Shown: positions 12,318-46,730, numbered from the stretch's first letter. The stretch is DNA of 64,000 nt from Cyprinodon diabolis (GCA_030533445.1 CM060078.1:26792091-26856090); one strand, 5' to 3'. Made by a program: numbers and translations. Notes: a model not told the origin generated them from the letters alone.

Positions 12318-14160
12318 TATGTCAAATGCAACATGACCCACTGAATTTGATATTTGAGCACTGGGCAAAATTCTGCATGTGGGTCAGTTCAAATTTAAGT
12401 GAAATAGTTGAGAACTTACATATATCCAATAAATCAGTTGAAGACCTTTACTTTATTGGTGTTCTTTCTTGGTTTAGGAGGCAGGAAATACATTATCCAT
12501 CTTTTCCATTTCAACTGCCCCCTGGAGGTTGAAGTACTTTGAAACATAAAAACATGGTGTGTTAAAAAAAAAGAAGCTATTATAACATGTGCTGCAATCA
12601 ATTAACAATGGCAATAGGGAAATTGGAGAAAGCATCCAGTCTTACAATGCTTGGGCAAAAAACTTAAATAAGAATCCTTAAAAGGTTAATAAAATATATT
12701 TTGCATACAAAAATAAGACCTTTGTCTTTATGATGTCATCTTACAATCCTTGGTAATATATCCATCAGCCTTACTGCACCAAGATAACTAATAAAAATGT
12801 ATGAAGATGTATAAATAGAGATTTCTTTATTATTAAGTATTATTCAACATGATTCCAGTAGGCTACAAAGGACTGGACCCAAGGACAGATTATCCAATGG
12901 GCGTTATTGGCTGAGGCCTAGGGGGCCAAAGTCCACAAAGGGCCTATGCGGTCTTATACATATATAGTAGCCAATAACCAATAACACACTCGCTGTTGCT
13001 GATACTTAAATATAAAAAAAACAAAAGCTGAATAGAAGTGTATGATTCATCAGCCACAATCATGGTAACCAGGGTAACCCGCCTGAGGGTTACCCCATCT
13101 GCTCGGACTGGGAATGATTTTTGGCCCTGGCATTTTTTCATCTACACCAGCCCATTTATGTAATAAATAGGATTTTACAGTTTGAAGAAATAGAAAATTA
13201 CACCATATGCCAACCGTCACAAAGATGTGCATAGCAAGGAAGGGCTATATATACTGCATGCACCATTTAGGTAGCTAACATTGTATTCCTTCTTGAGCTT
13301 CTTGAGTCATTTACTGTCACAGGTAGGAGCTTCAGCCAGAAGAGTAAGTGTTGGGGCCGGTATGATTTAAGGAGAGCCAGCCCTCACACGCTGAGATTAG
13401 GACCGGCCCGGTATCACAGATTACCAGGCCGAGCCTGCACCTGTGAGAGTAATAGTAGGCTAGCGGGAATAAATGAGAGAGAATAAAAGAAGGGGTTGTT
13501 TCAAATGGAAGTGAAAAAGATAAAGAGAGAAGGAAGTGTATTTAATAAGTAGTGTGTCATCAATTTACGCTTTCTTGGTTCTTGTTTGTCATTTGGACAC
13601 TTAGCCATAAAAAGTGAAAAAAAAGCCTTAAGATATGGATTTAGATTTCTGAATAAGGAATTTTCTTTCCTGTCTGTGCTGACTGGACCAAACCTGACTG
13701 ATCAGAGCAAAAACAAATCTTTGCACTATGCTGTGAACAGGTGCAACTTGAGCTGTGTGTATGTTGGATAGCAGGGCTGCTACAAACCGGTGAGTTTCAT
13801 TGTTCTGGAAGCCTAGACTGATACATCATTTTTAAAGACCTATGGTTTAATTAATCCATATGCACTCTTAGATTTATAAATGTTTTTATTCTAAACTAAC
13901 TTGATAGTGATTTTTTTTAATGGGTTTAGAGAGTAGCTTAGTTCTTATGTCAGAGCAGCTTATTTAGTCTATTTAATAAAGCCTGCTTGCATATGCAGCA
14001 TTTAGCAGGCTGAGATAACATAAGAACCCAAAAAGAAATAAAAATAAAATGAATGTATTCATTTTAAAAATAATTTTTATATAGTCTTTTAATTTGATAT
14101 TTCAATGAAATATATAAAAACATTCTAAATGTAAGATAAATATAATGAAGAGAAAAACAA
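12318..14160. other. Intergenic, no gene recognised
   Basis: No exon, RNA gene or complete transposon was recognised. Stretches near 12895-12950 and 13070-13140 and a GC-richer patch at 13330-13460 look unlike the AT-rich surroundings and may be old repeat fragments. I cannot place them in a family. Confidence 0.4.
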
Positions 14161-14316
14161 TCACACTGATAGCAAAAACCGATGTTATTTAAGACTGAAG
14201 AAAAAAATTTGAGAGAAAATGAGTTGTGATTTAATAAATGAAAGATACATTGACATTTGAAAAATTGCTTTTAAGGGAAAAAATTATCTCAAAAGTATAC
14301 TTTTAACTCTCAATGG

Positions 14317-14347
<31 letters not shown>

Positions 14348-15186
14348 ATTTTTTTTTTGCAACCAGACTGAAAACATTTTGTCTGAAAAAAGGATTTCAA
14401 AACCAAAGTCTTTGCTCTGGATTCAGTAATTCTCTCCCAGAGTGAAAAATGTGTCATGGGCGATCCTGTGTTTCTATTGGCCAGCCTTAACAGAACTGAC
14501 AGCTGAGTGGTGATAACAGAATGTGGATGTATGAAAACTAGAAAAGTTTATAAACCATAAAGTCTAAAAGGAAACCTACAAGATCCAACTGGCTAGGATC
14601 CGGGCTGATGTTTGTAAACAATATAGAAATAATATAGCTTCATCCGAGGAGTCTGCAAACACAGTCAATGACAACAACATTAACTTTCATTTAGTAGATA
14701 ACGACTGAAATCCTTCTCGTGATTAACTAGGATTTGATTTTATTGCTGTTTTGACTGAAATCTCAATGTACTGGGAAAAGGAATTCAGTTTGTTCTCTTT
14801 AATCTATTTATTGTACTATCAAAATTATTTTCCACTTTTTCTATTTAATTTTTCAATTTAATACAAATCCAAAAATAACTCCAGTTTCCTCATGATTAAA
14901 GACCGAGGCAGAACAACCTTCTCACCTAATATCACCAATCAGCTGTCAATGTTCTTGAAACTGGCCAATAGGAAAACAGGCCCGCCCATGACACATTCAC
15001 ATAGAAAATTCAGAGAAAATGTTTGCACACAAAAAAATAAATCAATATTTGAGAGTAAAATATAGAGTTCAGAGAGCTATTTTACCTTAAAATATTTTCC
15101 AATTGCAACTTATTTTTCTATGACAAAATATTTTCTCTCAAAACTTTTTCTTCACTCTCAAATAACATTTTTTTCCATCAGTGTGA
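14161..15186. mobile_element. 1-kb foldback/MITE element
   Basis: The left end (tcacactgatagcaaaaac, then gatgttatttaagactgaag) is the inverted complement of the right end near 15150-15186. The terminal similarity runs about 60 bp. A second inverted pair lies further in: gtgtcatgggcg at 14451 and cgcccatgacac at 14982-14993. No open reading frame is present. Superfamily unknown; no clear target duplication was found. Confidence 0.65.
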
Positions 15187-15197
15187 AACATTTTGTT

Positions 15198-15198
<1 letters not shown>

Positions 15199-15260
<62 letters not shown>
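15199..15260. repeat. (AT)n microsatellite, about 30 units
   Basis: Uninterrupted AT dinucleotides directly beside the right end of the foldback element at 14161-15186. Confidence 0.97.
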
Positions 15261-15264
<4 letters not shown>

Positions 15265-15881
15265 TATTTAATAAAAATGCAAAAATAACTCCATAGTATC
15301 ATGTGGTGAAGCCTACATCACTACAGGTTAACAAGAACTACAGAATATATGCTTAATTCTATAATGTAGAATAAAATCTGGAGAAAACATCCACTGTAAA
15401 ATTTCTTCCACATTAAAGAAGCATCGTAACGTTGAGCGTTCAAATCTAATTAGCTCACATTCTTGCTGTTCTTTTTTTAAGCCCCTTTTAAGGCTACTTA
15501 CCAGTGTTAAAACATCCAGATTATTTCAGCCGCTTTTCTATATTACGGTAAGGAGCTACACCTGCTACAGTTAATTAGTGTAGGATAGTTGTGGCCCTTT
15601 TAAGGGATTCTGCACAGGTCGACCGCTGTCGTTGAAAGCTACTCTTATTTTAGGTGTTTTGTGGCAATTTAAAGTTGGTCGTCCCTCTGGAACCCCCCTC
15701 AAGCCTGGTTACCAAGCCTCAGCCTGGAAAGCAGCGCCAATTAAAGGGATATTTCCCCTTAACATCAGGATGTTTTGTCAAATTTTAGATGGGCCACCGT
15801 TTTATTCGCGCTTGTCTGTTAAAACCAATTCATCGACGCTAATATTAAGTGAGGAAGGTGCAGCTTGCAGTGCTTTAAAAA

Positions 15882-16965
15882 CAGAGGTGTAGCCAGAAAA
15901 ATTTTATAAGGGTGGCCAGGCACTAACCAATGTATACTGATGGGTGGCCAAAAGTGGATAGGCACCAGAACCTCAGGATCAATCTACACAGTTCCAACAG
16001 GAACAAGCACAACGTCCACATTTTTAAATAAAGACAAACTATATATTTTCCTACAGCCCTTTGCTAACAAATAGATGCATATACTTAAAGCTACAGTGTG
16101 TAATTTTCAGCTACATCTAACGTTCAGACTGCAGACCGCAGCAACATGAACTTATCCCCCCCAACAGTACGGCGAGCGTTACGGGACAAAATATCTTCCA
16201 CGACCTCCGCATCACCTACCTTCTCAAGTGATGAGGTTTGTTTACATAGATAATTTTAATACTGCCATCTATTGTTCAGTACCGTCTCAGTTCATCTCTC
16301 TCAACTTGCCGTAGTTACTTTCGAGCGTAATGGGCGATCTCGCAATCGCTAGTTTGTTGGCTCTGCGCTGCCGTAGCGCAAAGATGTCTGCCTCCATGGC
16401 TGCGAGACCCGCTCCTATGTAATTATAAATAACGAATTCTAAGGCAACGCAAATATTAAGGTTAAGAGGCTGAGCTCGTAGATGATGATAAATAACATAG
16501 TTATGTATAATATATTACATTTCTGACTGTATATCCCTGTAAATATTACACACTGTAGCTTTAAACATCCATCTAGATAAAAGCTATATTGAATAAAATT
16601 CTTTGAGGTTTGAGTTCTGGAACGAACATCTTTTCCATTGTCATTACTTACCTACTTTTATCAATATCATTCTAAATAAATTGATAATTTAATATGTTTT
16701 TATTAAAATAGTTATTTACAGTATCTATGATTTCACTCAAGACTTAGATGTCTTGCAGAAACACCGCATATAACACAAAATCTATTTCTGAAAGAGCATG
16801 AATTCTGTACTAATCATCTCTAATGTTGGTACATTGAGGTGCATAATTAACCTCAGTGTTTTTGTTGTCAAGTAATTGTTAATATATGTAAAATTAAAAT
16901 GTTTTCAATAATTTACTTCGGGTGCTTACAGACCACCCCTGGCTCCCTATATGGCTCCGCCACTG
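15882..16965. mobile_element. hAT-like element with a nested MITE
   Basis: The ends are imperfect inverted repeats: cagaggtgtagcca on the left and tggctccgccactg on the right. Just inside are ggtggccaggcac and the complementary accacccctggc. A truncated reverse-oriented copy of the left end lies at 49973-50060, confirming a dispersed family. The TTAA MITE at 16085-16564 is inserted inside. The 8-bp flanks match only partly. Confidence 0.6.
16085..16564. mobile_element. TTAA-flanked MITE (family B), 480 bp
   Basis: Perfect inverted ends of 19 bp, ttaaagctacagtgtgtaa on the left and its complement ending ctttaa on the right, including TTAA at both edges. The interior is CpG-richer than the surroundings and has no open frame. 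It differs in sequence from family A at 4337 and 26636. Confidence 0.8.
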
Positions 16966-19094
16966 TTTTTAGAAACAATTTTATGTTCTCTTTTCCTAGA
17001 AAGGTTCATCAGTTTCATGTTTTATTTTTTCCATACATTAAAATGGCTCTGTATGGTTGTTAGAAATGCAGAGTTTCTCATATGGTTTTTCATTGCTTCA
17101 GATCAAAGTGGGGTATCTTTTAGCCTCTTCATATAATCCAATTAACTGATTTCTTCATTTTACAGACCCATCATAGATCTGACCTATGTATGGGTATAAA
17201 AGTATAAACAAGAATTGGGTTAATTTTTAAAAGCATAATACACAGAAAGGTGTAGGTATTTTTTTTTTTTTTATCAAATACATCTGTAAGTTGCCTGGTT
17301 CTGTATTTGCTAAGGTTGTCTGTCAGACATTTTTAGAAAAGCAAAAACAAAGTGTTTGAAAAAAATTAATAAGTAAATAAATCAGTACTTTTTTTTCAAC
17401 CATTGTACAATACACAGTCTCTCTCATTAATTTATCTGGATTTTATGTTCCTTTACTCTTCTCAACACACACACACAAAAAAAACAGGAGCTCATGCACA
17501 GTATTATGTATTTATTTGACATATTAAACAGCAAAAACAACTTTCCTCTTTTGGGTGTTTTACTGTAAACATATCCTTCAAAAATCCCTGACGGATCAAC
17601 TAAGTCTTTCCCCATCGGTTTAAAAGAAACTTTATTTTTTTTTAGGGTATTTGGTTTTTTTGATTGCAAAAAGTACCACATTGTTGTAGCAACTGTTGAC
17701 AGATTAAAACGTATACAAAGGAGAAACATCGATAAAACATTAGTTGTGCTTTCTGGATGGACTGACAAGACCCAGTACTTGATCATTAGATATTGTATAA
17801 ATAACCGGTCTTAAATGGGGAAACTGAAAACAAGTTTTTTTTTTTAACCATCAACTGAAACAATTAAAATACAAAAAATGTATTATGCTTGCTTTATGCA
17901 CTGAGTCATCATGAGTCCATCTGTTTCAAGGCATACATCTGGTGAACAAAGGAAAAAAAAAATGCATCATTTATGCCTGACCAGGAAGAAACAAACAAGA
18001 TAGGCAAATTGCTGCACCAGTTTTGCTTTTTAAGGTTTAAAACAGAAGTGTAAATCCACATGGCAGTATGTTTATAATCTTAGCAGAATATAAATACAGC
18101 CAAACTTGGCTAAGTGAAAAAAAAAAAAACATGCATTATCAAAAAACCCCTTCAGATCAATTCAAAGTCGCCAGGACTAAGCACTTTTATTAGAAAGTTT
18201 TTCTGTGAAAAATATTCTGATTACAAACACGGAAATAATAACTTTGCCTAAAGGTTTACGGCTGACCCATTAAACATATCCTAAACCTAAACATAACTGA
18301 TACTCATTAGCTTTTGGTCCCTTCCATGTAAAATATACCAACAACACTGAGATGGGGCACTGGTTATTTGGCTCAGCATCAATCTCCAAAGTGGGACAAA
18401 CATTGAAGATCTGTCCACTATTCTGATTTGATTAACAATGATGACAAACGTCTCAACTGTAAGAATGCACAATACACCAAGTAAACAACATGTGCTGGAA
18501 TATAAGCAGCATACATCTGTTATGACCTAAAGATAGTATTTGGAAAATAACTGCAGTTAGACTTTCACAGGGTACAAAGAGAGATGTGTTGTCTTGTATT
18601 CTGCAAACATCGGTGTCTTGTTGAAATGGGATGAGTTAACTTTCCGACTATGTTTGCTGGTGTGCATGGAAAGCCAAACAAGTGCAAAAGATGCTGCCGA
18701 TCTGCACCACGGCTGGTTCTGAAAGGACGAATACAACACAGTGCACCTTCACTCTGTCCCTACTACACTGTAATCACACTGCTGTCTCTTTCACAACTGT
18801 CAGCCCATGCACACTAACGTGGTTTAGGGCTGCATACTCTTGATACAAAAAAAAAAAAAAAAGAAATCTAACCCTGATGCGCCACTTATTAAGAGCAAAG
18901 TCCGAGGGGAATCAGTGTGGGTTTGAAGATTCTCCGTTTGCTACGATGCGGCCCTCCTCTCCAAATCAGCTGTTTGTGATCAGTGAGGAAATGTGCACAA
19001 CGCAGAGGAAGCAGAGGGTGTAACACAAATTTTGGCAGAGGTCTTTCAACTTTTGGTCACTGTCATATTGGAACTAGTTCAGACTTCGGTCCAT
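16966..19094 (-). other. impdh1: impdh1 3' UTR and flanking intergenic DNA
   Basis: Downstream (minus strand) of the impdh1 stop. The part from about 19094 to 18180 is less AT-rich and is probably 3' UTR. Candidate minus-strand AATAAA signals, seen as tttatt on the plus strand, occur near 18187, 17632 and 17512. I cannot decide between them without transcripts. No further gene was recognised. Confidence 0.4.
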
Positions 19095-39132
<20,038 letters not shown>

Positions 39133-39520
39133 CCTCGGCCCTGAGGTCTGACCCTGAAACTTGAGGGGCCCCTCAGCCTTGTTGTGGAGCAACTTATGTC
39201 AGCAGAATTTTGAACATAAGCAAATCATCCAACAGCCACTTAAAATGCTAAATCCATAGGGAAATTATACCCAAATGAAGCAAAAATAAGAAAAAAAGGT
39301 TTATAAATGCAAATACATAAATGCAAGTTTTCCAGTATAAATCCTGGATTGTGCTCAGACCCCTCTGCTGTTGGTTATCAACAAAGTCTGAGTCTGAAAA
39401 AAGAGAAGCTTTCCTCAGACTGCTCCGTCTTCTGGTGCACAGGATGCACCTGCCTGCTGCAAGATACCAGCCACCTCTAGGCGTGTCAGTGGAGGGCGTT
39501 ACCTAGGAGATTATTCCATT
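39133..39520 (-). promoter_or_regulatory. impdh1: Candidate retinal impdh1 promoter
   Basis: Upstream of exon A. Minus-strand tttataaacc near 39298-39306 could be a TATA box, putting the start near 39270. Homeodomain-like OTX/CRX half-sites are visible as ggattta/caatcc near 39335-39350 and gattatt near 39511. These short matches are common by chance, so the assignment rests mainly on position. Confidence 0.3.
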
Positions 39521-42500
39521 GAGAGGGCGTCACCGTGGTAATGATGCCTGCCGCAGAGCATTGTTGTTGTTGATGTTAGTACCAATGTCTCTGAAATCTT
39601 GCAGAAGGAAAGCCTTTTTTTATCTACTGTCCTTGTGAGTATGGGAAAAAGAATCCATTCCCCCAAAGCTCTGAAATAACATGAATGGTCTGAATGGTGT
39701 CCTGATAAGTGCTCCATGAAGCTCTCTAATGTCCTGCTCTTTCTATGTATGGGTTAATCCTGCTTTCTATTGGTGGCAATGCGTCATGTTCAAAGAGGAT
39801 TTCAGTATTAGAGGGAACAAAGTCTAGAAAAGGAGCAACGCGTTTTCAGACCTAGTTCCACAACATGCACAATGTAACAAAAGCCCTCTAAATGGTTTTA
39901 CAAAAATCCTCCCGTTCTCAAAAACAAACCATAGATTCCCACAAGGCTGCAAATTTGTATAGTTTATTATGGAGAATGACAAACTAGTTCTTAAACCTTC
40001 CCACGCTGTAAATTAAAAGTAGCTGACAATTGTTAAGTGGGACTATTGAGAAACTGATGTATCTTAAATTCTGTTGCAAATGCTAAAGAATTCTTGTCCA
40101 AATGTCTTTTGAACTCTTTTATTTGATTCATGTCAATAATTGTGCAACCAAACACCTTTACAAGCTACCAAGTCAGTAAATGAAGCCCATCCCCCACCAT
40201 GAGGTCAACTAAACTAAGGAGGGGAACAATTATCGTGAGATATGGTCGCCTGTCCGTTTTGGAGGGGCTGTAGAGATCCTCATCTGAGTTGGGAAAACCC
40301 GCCAACAACAGAACTATCTGTCTTGCACTTTACAAATTCAACTGAGCTAAAGGAGATCATTGCAAAGAGGCAGCCATAAGAAGTTCTAGAAAACACTGTC
40401 TGGTGGAAAACTAACACGGTGCATTACCTTGTAAAGGTCATGCCCTCACAAAAACAATGGTGGTTCCAGCAATATGCCGTGGACAAAAACGTAATTTTCG
40501 AATTGTTCACCTAAATGAGACTTAAATGGAATAAAAAGTGCAAGAAGGATGCTTATCTGTGTATGGGCACAGCGTTTATGCCTTTACAAATGTCAAAGAT
40601 TCTCCCTCCAGCTGACTGACAGACTTTAACTCACTATGTGACTTTAAGAAGAAAGGATTTCCTCGCATGTTGGGACTACCTTTATAATTCCTATACACCT
40701 CTCCCCTAAGTGCACATAACAGGATCAGAAAACGACATTTTTAATTTTAAAGGGCAGATTTCATAACCTCACTAAGCTCTTTTTGTTAGCCAGGCTGCTG
40801 TACAAACTTAATTTTTATCTAACAGTGTCACATGCAGGACAACCCTTCTCTTAATTATACATGTGCAGCTCCTCAGTGGATTACACTTATCATAATGAAC
40901 ATCATGTGCAAAGGGTGGACAGCCACTGACCCACAGATACAAATTCAAGTCATAAGCCCAAACAGGCAAGTAGCTATTTGAGTGGAAGAATTTTACTTTT
41001 GTATTGAAGGGGGACCGTGGAGGACACAACTCAGATGATCCCAATTGATTTCACATCAGGCATCTTTCAAGGAACAGGGCCGTCCTCTCTTATCATATCT
41101 CTATTCATCATTTGAAGATCCTGTTAAAATGGAGCGAGTAGAAGTATTATTTTAGTTTCTTTAAATTTTTTCCATTCTCATGGTTTCTGCTACTATTGTA
41201 ATAAATCCGACGGGAAAAAGGGAATTTACTGTGATTCCAGGACTAATTTCTAACTTGGTTCAGAGGTCTGAATTAGGAATTCCCCATGAGGTTCTATATA
41301 AAAATTTTCATGCGTGCTTAAAAGATTAAGAGTTAAGAAGCTGATCTCTAAAAGGTTAAATGCAATAAACTAATCTGATTGTATAATATGAACAAAAAAG
41401 GGAAACAAAGACCTTCATAAGGAAAACAATACACCAACATTTTTATTTTTTTTGGAAGTGCCCTTATTATATATTCCCTTACTGGAGTCATTTTTCGATT
41501 TGAGAAAAATTAGCTAAATGATTCTCTAAGCCTGCGCCATAAAACTTAAGCTTGACAGGGAAATAAAGCAGCCTTTCTTCTAACTTTAATGTTGCAGCCA
41601 CAATAAATAGATCAAAATCTTATGGAAACATTCATTCTATTTTGCCAACTCAATTCACTAAATTAAACACATTATTCATTCATTCATTTATTCATTTATT
41701 ACATCTCTCTGCCCATTGCTAATGGGAATAGGACATTTGAGATGGAAATATGATTTTATGCACAAAAAAACAAAAAACAAAAGAGTTTTATTTAATGGAG
41801 AAGTATGGACTTTATGACAAATATGTTTAATGCCTGATTTAGAATTTTTTTTTAAGTTACCAAAAAAAAGGAGTCATTGGGATGTATTTCATGTTTAGAT
41901 AAATGTAACTCTCTATTTTTGCTCTTCCAAAAATATTTTTATTCTTATAGTATACACTGTTATACAGCTTTTCTAATATCAAACTAAATTATTTATATAT
42001 TTCCTGGTTCAAAAATCTAAATGTAAGCTTCTTGTTGCAAAGGGAAAAAGGGATTTTATGCAGGATAGTTAAGACAAAAAAGTTTGTGCTTATGCAGTAA
42101 TTTCAAATTGTCAATTGCTGCCACCTAGTGAATAGTTTATGTCATTGCATTAAACGCCATTAATTATCTGAGATTTCAACATCTGTATAGTTCTAGTTAT
42201 TTTAAAAAAAATGAACCCTTCATCTGATAAAAACTAACACAGGTTATTATTATCTCCAGAGTCTAGTAAATGATCATAGCCATGTCATATTTTTATTAAT
42301 CTCAGTGGAATAAAGTTTGTCTAATATAGTACAAAACAATTTGTGTTGTTGTTTAAAAAAAAAAAAAAAATAGAAATTGTAATTCATCCCTTACTTTTCT
42401 CCACCCCCTCTAAAACCCAAAGAACCAACTGAACATCACATTAATTGTGAACAGATTTCACTTGTGTGCAATTTCATCTCAGTTTATATTGTGCCTTCAG

Positions 42501-45500
42501 GGCCTTTGAGGTTTTCTTTAGAGAATTTTAATGAACAAACATAATCATGAAACTAAGAAACATAATAGCAAACAGCGGAAGAAAGATGATTCATCTAATT
42601 AATCAGCAGAGAAAGAAGAGTATTAAACAGAGTAGCAGCCAAGAGGTAAAGTGCCTTAAGACAGTATTTTCGCCCCCCTTGTACTTTTCAACATTTTCCC
42701 ACATTTCAGGATTTAAACATAAAAAATCTAAAATTGTATTTTTTGTGAAGGATCAACAGGTGGCACAATCATGGAACAAAATTTATTGGATATTTTAAAC
42801 TTTGAATCTTTATGTTTGAATGCTAAAAAGTGACAAAAGGTTGAAAAAGTTCAAGGGGGCCAAATACTCTCACAAGGCACTGTATATAATACTCCACAAG
42901 ACAGCTATTTGAAATAGATTTTACACAAGTTTCCTTTATAGAAGAGGAGAAAGAAAGAAAATATTCCATGCAAGCCACAAAAGTCCCATTTAAAGTTCAC
43001 AGTGTGGAAAGGAGCACAGCTAAGGTAAGAAGAATGGGCTGTAGTTAGTTAGAAATTAAATATTTTAGCCTCCATGTAAAAAAAAAAAAAAACTAAACTA
43101 AAACTAAAAGTGTACACCCCCCTGAAGACATTCCACAGAAGTAGATGATGTTGGCAGCGTTATACTGTGAGAATGATCTCCCACACATGATACAATGATG
43201 AACAGAGCAATACAGGAAAACCCTGGAAGAAAACCTATTAAAAGCTCTTCAGATTGTTTTTTTTCCATTACTTTTAATTACACTACTGTTTATAGGTTTA
43301 TCACATAGAAACCTAATAAACACATTCAGGTTTTGGCTGTAATATGAGCAAATCTGAAAATAAATAAATAAATAAATATGTTTGTAAGGCCCTGAACCTC
43401 AGAATGAATATTGAATGATATTCTTTTTCTTGTCTTGTTTAATTTTACAGCTATTTTACAGTCAAGAGTCATGTTTTTTGTGACAGAATCTTGAGCAATA
43501 GATTATTCTGTCTTCCAGAGAACACATTCATTTTGGACTAGACATGGTAATGAAAGCCAGAGAGAATCATTTAACATCTGTGTGTAATCTGTGTTGTTGG
43601 CTGCCGTGCAGAGGCTCTTGACTGGCTCTGCACAACCCCCCATGCAGAGTCAGATAAGTGTTTTATCAAATGACTCCTTATTACACTAACCGTTTACCGA
43701 AAGCACTTTTCCTTCATGTATTCCTTTCAAAAGCCTTTTCAAAACTGTTCTGGGTCCTTAAACCTGACACCTGAGGTTAAGAGTAAACTGAGTGTGCTTT
43801 ACGGTTTACACTGACATATCACACCATTAGTATTGAGAAAGTTTTCACTGTCAAGTTGGAGCGTGTTTTGTGTTGAACTGACAACTCCTATCGGGAAATA
43901 CTTTAATTTGCTCACATGTTAACCAAGTGTTCTACAAAAGAAGTTTTCCCTCATTTCATTGTAACTTTTACATGAAAGTACCGATAGAAATGTACAACAG
44001 AAAGCACCTTTTAACAAAATAAACTGCAGCAGTTCATCTGTTTTGATTTAGGAGGATTCAAAAAGGTTGCATTTTATTTAGTGGTTTTCAGTGCAAACCT
44101 ATTGCGCAACTCTGGGTTTTCGTTCACAGGAAATCATGAGAGTTCAATCTGAAACACTACAGCTCTGTCACAGTTTACTTTGCTCTACTTGAAAAGAAAT
44201 CTTCAAGTAGAGCTTGTAACTGTGTTACAATAGATGACTGAAAAGTGAATTAAAATGATGTCTGACTGATCACATTGTGCTCTGACTTTAGAGAGGGTAG
44301 ATATAATTATAAAGAGTAATTTTGAATCAACAGGTCTGCTGCAGTTGTTGGACAGTGTGTCAATAGGTCTCTGCTTAAGATTCATTCTTTGGCTATAAGT
44401 AAGAGTAAACTGCACCTTTTCTTACCAACATTTATTTCTCCTTTGTCTTTAAGTACAAGGAAGTGAAACCACAGTTTTTTTTTTTTTAAATGAGTCACCC
44501 GAACTGGCCATTGGTACTAGACCAATGAAGCAGTCCTAAATAAAAAAAAGTTACTTTGTGCCGCTGGGGCCGATGGTTGGATTGTCCACCTCTGAAATAT
44601 TTACAAAGTGATTCGCAAAAATGTTCATTCCAAATATTGTGATGATACTGTTTAGTTTTAATCCCGCACTTAGAACAATCACATGTTCACTCCATTACAA
44701 AATCTCCTGATGTGTTGCGCAGACTGTCACAACACTGTCAGGCCTAAATTTAAGAATATTTTTAAAACATTTATTCTGTTTATTAAAGTTTACAGTCAGT
44801 GACAAAGGTGATCCTGAGAAACCTCTTTATTTATGCTGCTATACTCTTAGGCTGCTGCAAAACATACAAACCACTTGTTCCTTTACTTTCTCCTTTTTTT
44901 CCTCCCCTTCAATGTAAACATGCATCACTTTCTAGTACTGCTGCTATCATGTGATTTCTCTTCGTTTAGGTTTGTTATGTTTACAGAAGCTAGACCTGTG
45001 TGTTTCAGTGGTTAGCTGTGTGTCTTCCATGGAAGTGAGTCCTACTGACACACTGCAGCATTTGACTGAATGTCCTACTCAGTTTTGCCCTCCCCCCCTG
45101 CTCAGAGTATCAATTTTCTTTTGAAAGTGCTTCTTGAAGGGTGTTCTGTGTTTTTTTTTTTTTTTTTTCTCTCTCTTTTCTCCAACCCCCAGTTAGTTGT
45201 GCTGGAATGTGGCTCACACTCAGCTATCTACTGGAGGGTTCTTTCTCTTAAAAAGGCAGTCATTCCTGTCCACTGTGCCTACATACTTGCTCAATATGAG
45301 AGATTCCAGCAAAGTGAGTAACTCATTGTAACTATTAGTCTGCTATTATTAAAGCATACACAGGCGAGATTTCTGCACAACTCGATGCCAATGCTTCCTT
45401 TTACATGCGTAACCATAACATGTATCATAAAAAATAGTGTTTTAAATGTAGAACTTAAATTATTTTACATTGTATTAGGATCAATCAGGATGTCTCCCTG

Positions 45501-46730
45501 AATTTATTAATTTTTTTTGCAGCTGGAATAGATTTGCATTATTTAGATTTCTTATACTTGTTCTGCACACCTGGAAATGCATTTCTTTGTAAAGTGCTTT
45601 GTGACATGTTTTGTGAGCAGATGTCATTATAATAAACTGGAGTTAAAATGAACTGAAAATTAATGTTAAACCTACATATTCAGAATGCTAGAACAAATGT
45701 ATGGTGGGTACACATTGTCATGAGATTTAGTGCGATTGATAATAAGCTTAAGAACGTATGCAACTTGAGCCTGTATAATAAAAACACTTTTTATTATTTT
45801 ATTATTTATACTACACTGGAAAAGGTTTCCACTTAAACTGTGACAAACCTCCCCTCCGTTTTTGTGGTGGAGTTTAGTTCAAAGATCTCTTGGGGCTGAT
45901 ACTTAAGTGTTAAAGGCACGTTTCCTTACTTTTTGGAAGCTTCATGTTTATTTTAATGTTTCCATATAGCTGTGTAGGTTTTGACATTCTCATATTTGGC
46001 CTCTAACCCATTCTCTTGTGAGAAGAAATGGCCAATCTTCTTATGATAGTGAATAATTTAATCAACAATCTTGTGACAAAATTTTAATCTAATACTTAAA
46101 TCAGACTCCAAATTTGTGACAATACCTTTCTTCATAATTACATATAACACTTACTTTAGTGGGTATTTTTGTTGGTTGAGCCTTTTTATTAACCTGAACA
46201 AAAAATATTTACAAGAATACAATTTTAATCGTTGAAAAAGCTAAGAGCCTATTATAGTAGACAACACTTAGGAAACATTTTGCCATATATATCAGCATTT
46301 TGTTTTTTTGTCATACCAGGAAAAATGTAATACCAGAGAACATTCGTAGGTAAATCTGAAAAGCTTTCAAATATTAATTTTATTTCCAAACCTACAAACT
46401 AGAAATGCAATCTTACTTCCCTTGGCAGCTTCCAATACATGTTTACGATAACTGTCAGTTATGTAAAGAGAGTGCCCGTCTTTTAATCGCTGCAGAGGAA
46501 TTTGGACACGCTTGTCGCAAACAAATTAGTTCTCTATACAGTCATTATTATTCAGGGTGTTGTTTGTTTCATCCCCCAAAAAGAGGAACAAGTCCAGACA
46601 GCAACAACGATTTAGATCTGCAGACAGCATAACCTTCCCGACCACACCTCCATCCATTTGGACAAAACTGGGTCGAGAATTTCCCAGCTTATATCTCTAC
46701 AGATCCTACTGTTAAGACTCTGACATTCAG
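39521..46730. other. Gene desert upstream of impdh1
   Basis: No exon, RNA gene or long open frame I can support. The stretch is AT-rich with homopolymer runs (polyA near 42355 and 43080, polyT near 45150) and one Tc1-derived MITE (42649-42884). It may hold regulatory DNA for impdh1 or hilpda, but nothing in it is specific. Confidence 0.5.
42649..42884. mobile_element. Tc1-derived MITE
   Basis: About 236 bp, mostly inverted repeat. Left: gtgccttaagacagtatttt then cgccccccttgtac. Right, read as complement: cagtgccttgtgagagtatt then tggcccccttgaac. The right edge ends with TA. Ends of this type (cagtgccttg.gaaagtatt) are classic for fish Tc1 elements. No transposase is present. Confidence 0.8.

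Noticed and set aside
15632..15892. An 86-codon plus-strand frame in the prrt4-impdh1 interval
   Set aside because: No family resemblance, no exon signals, and its end runs into the hAT-like element.
46405..46632. A 75-codon plus-strand frame in the desert
   Set aside because: No splice signals, domain or neighbours that support it; length is expected by chance.
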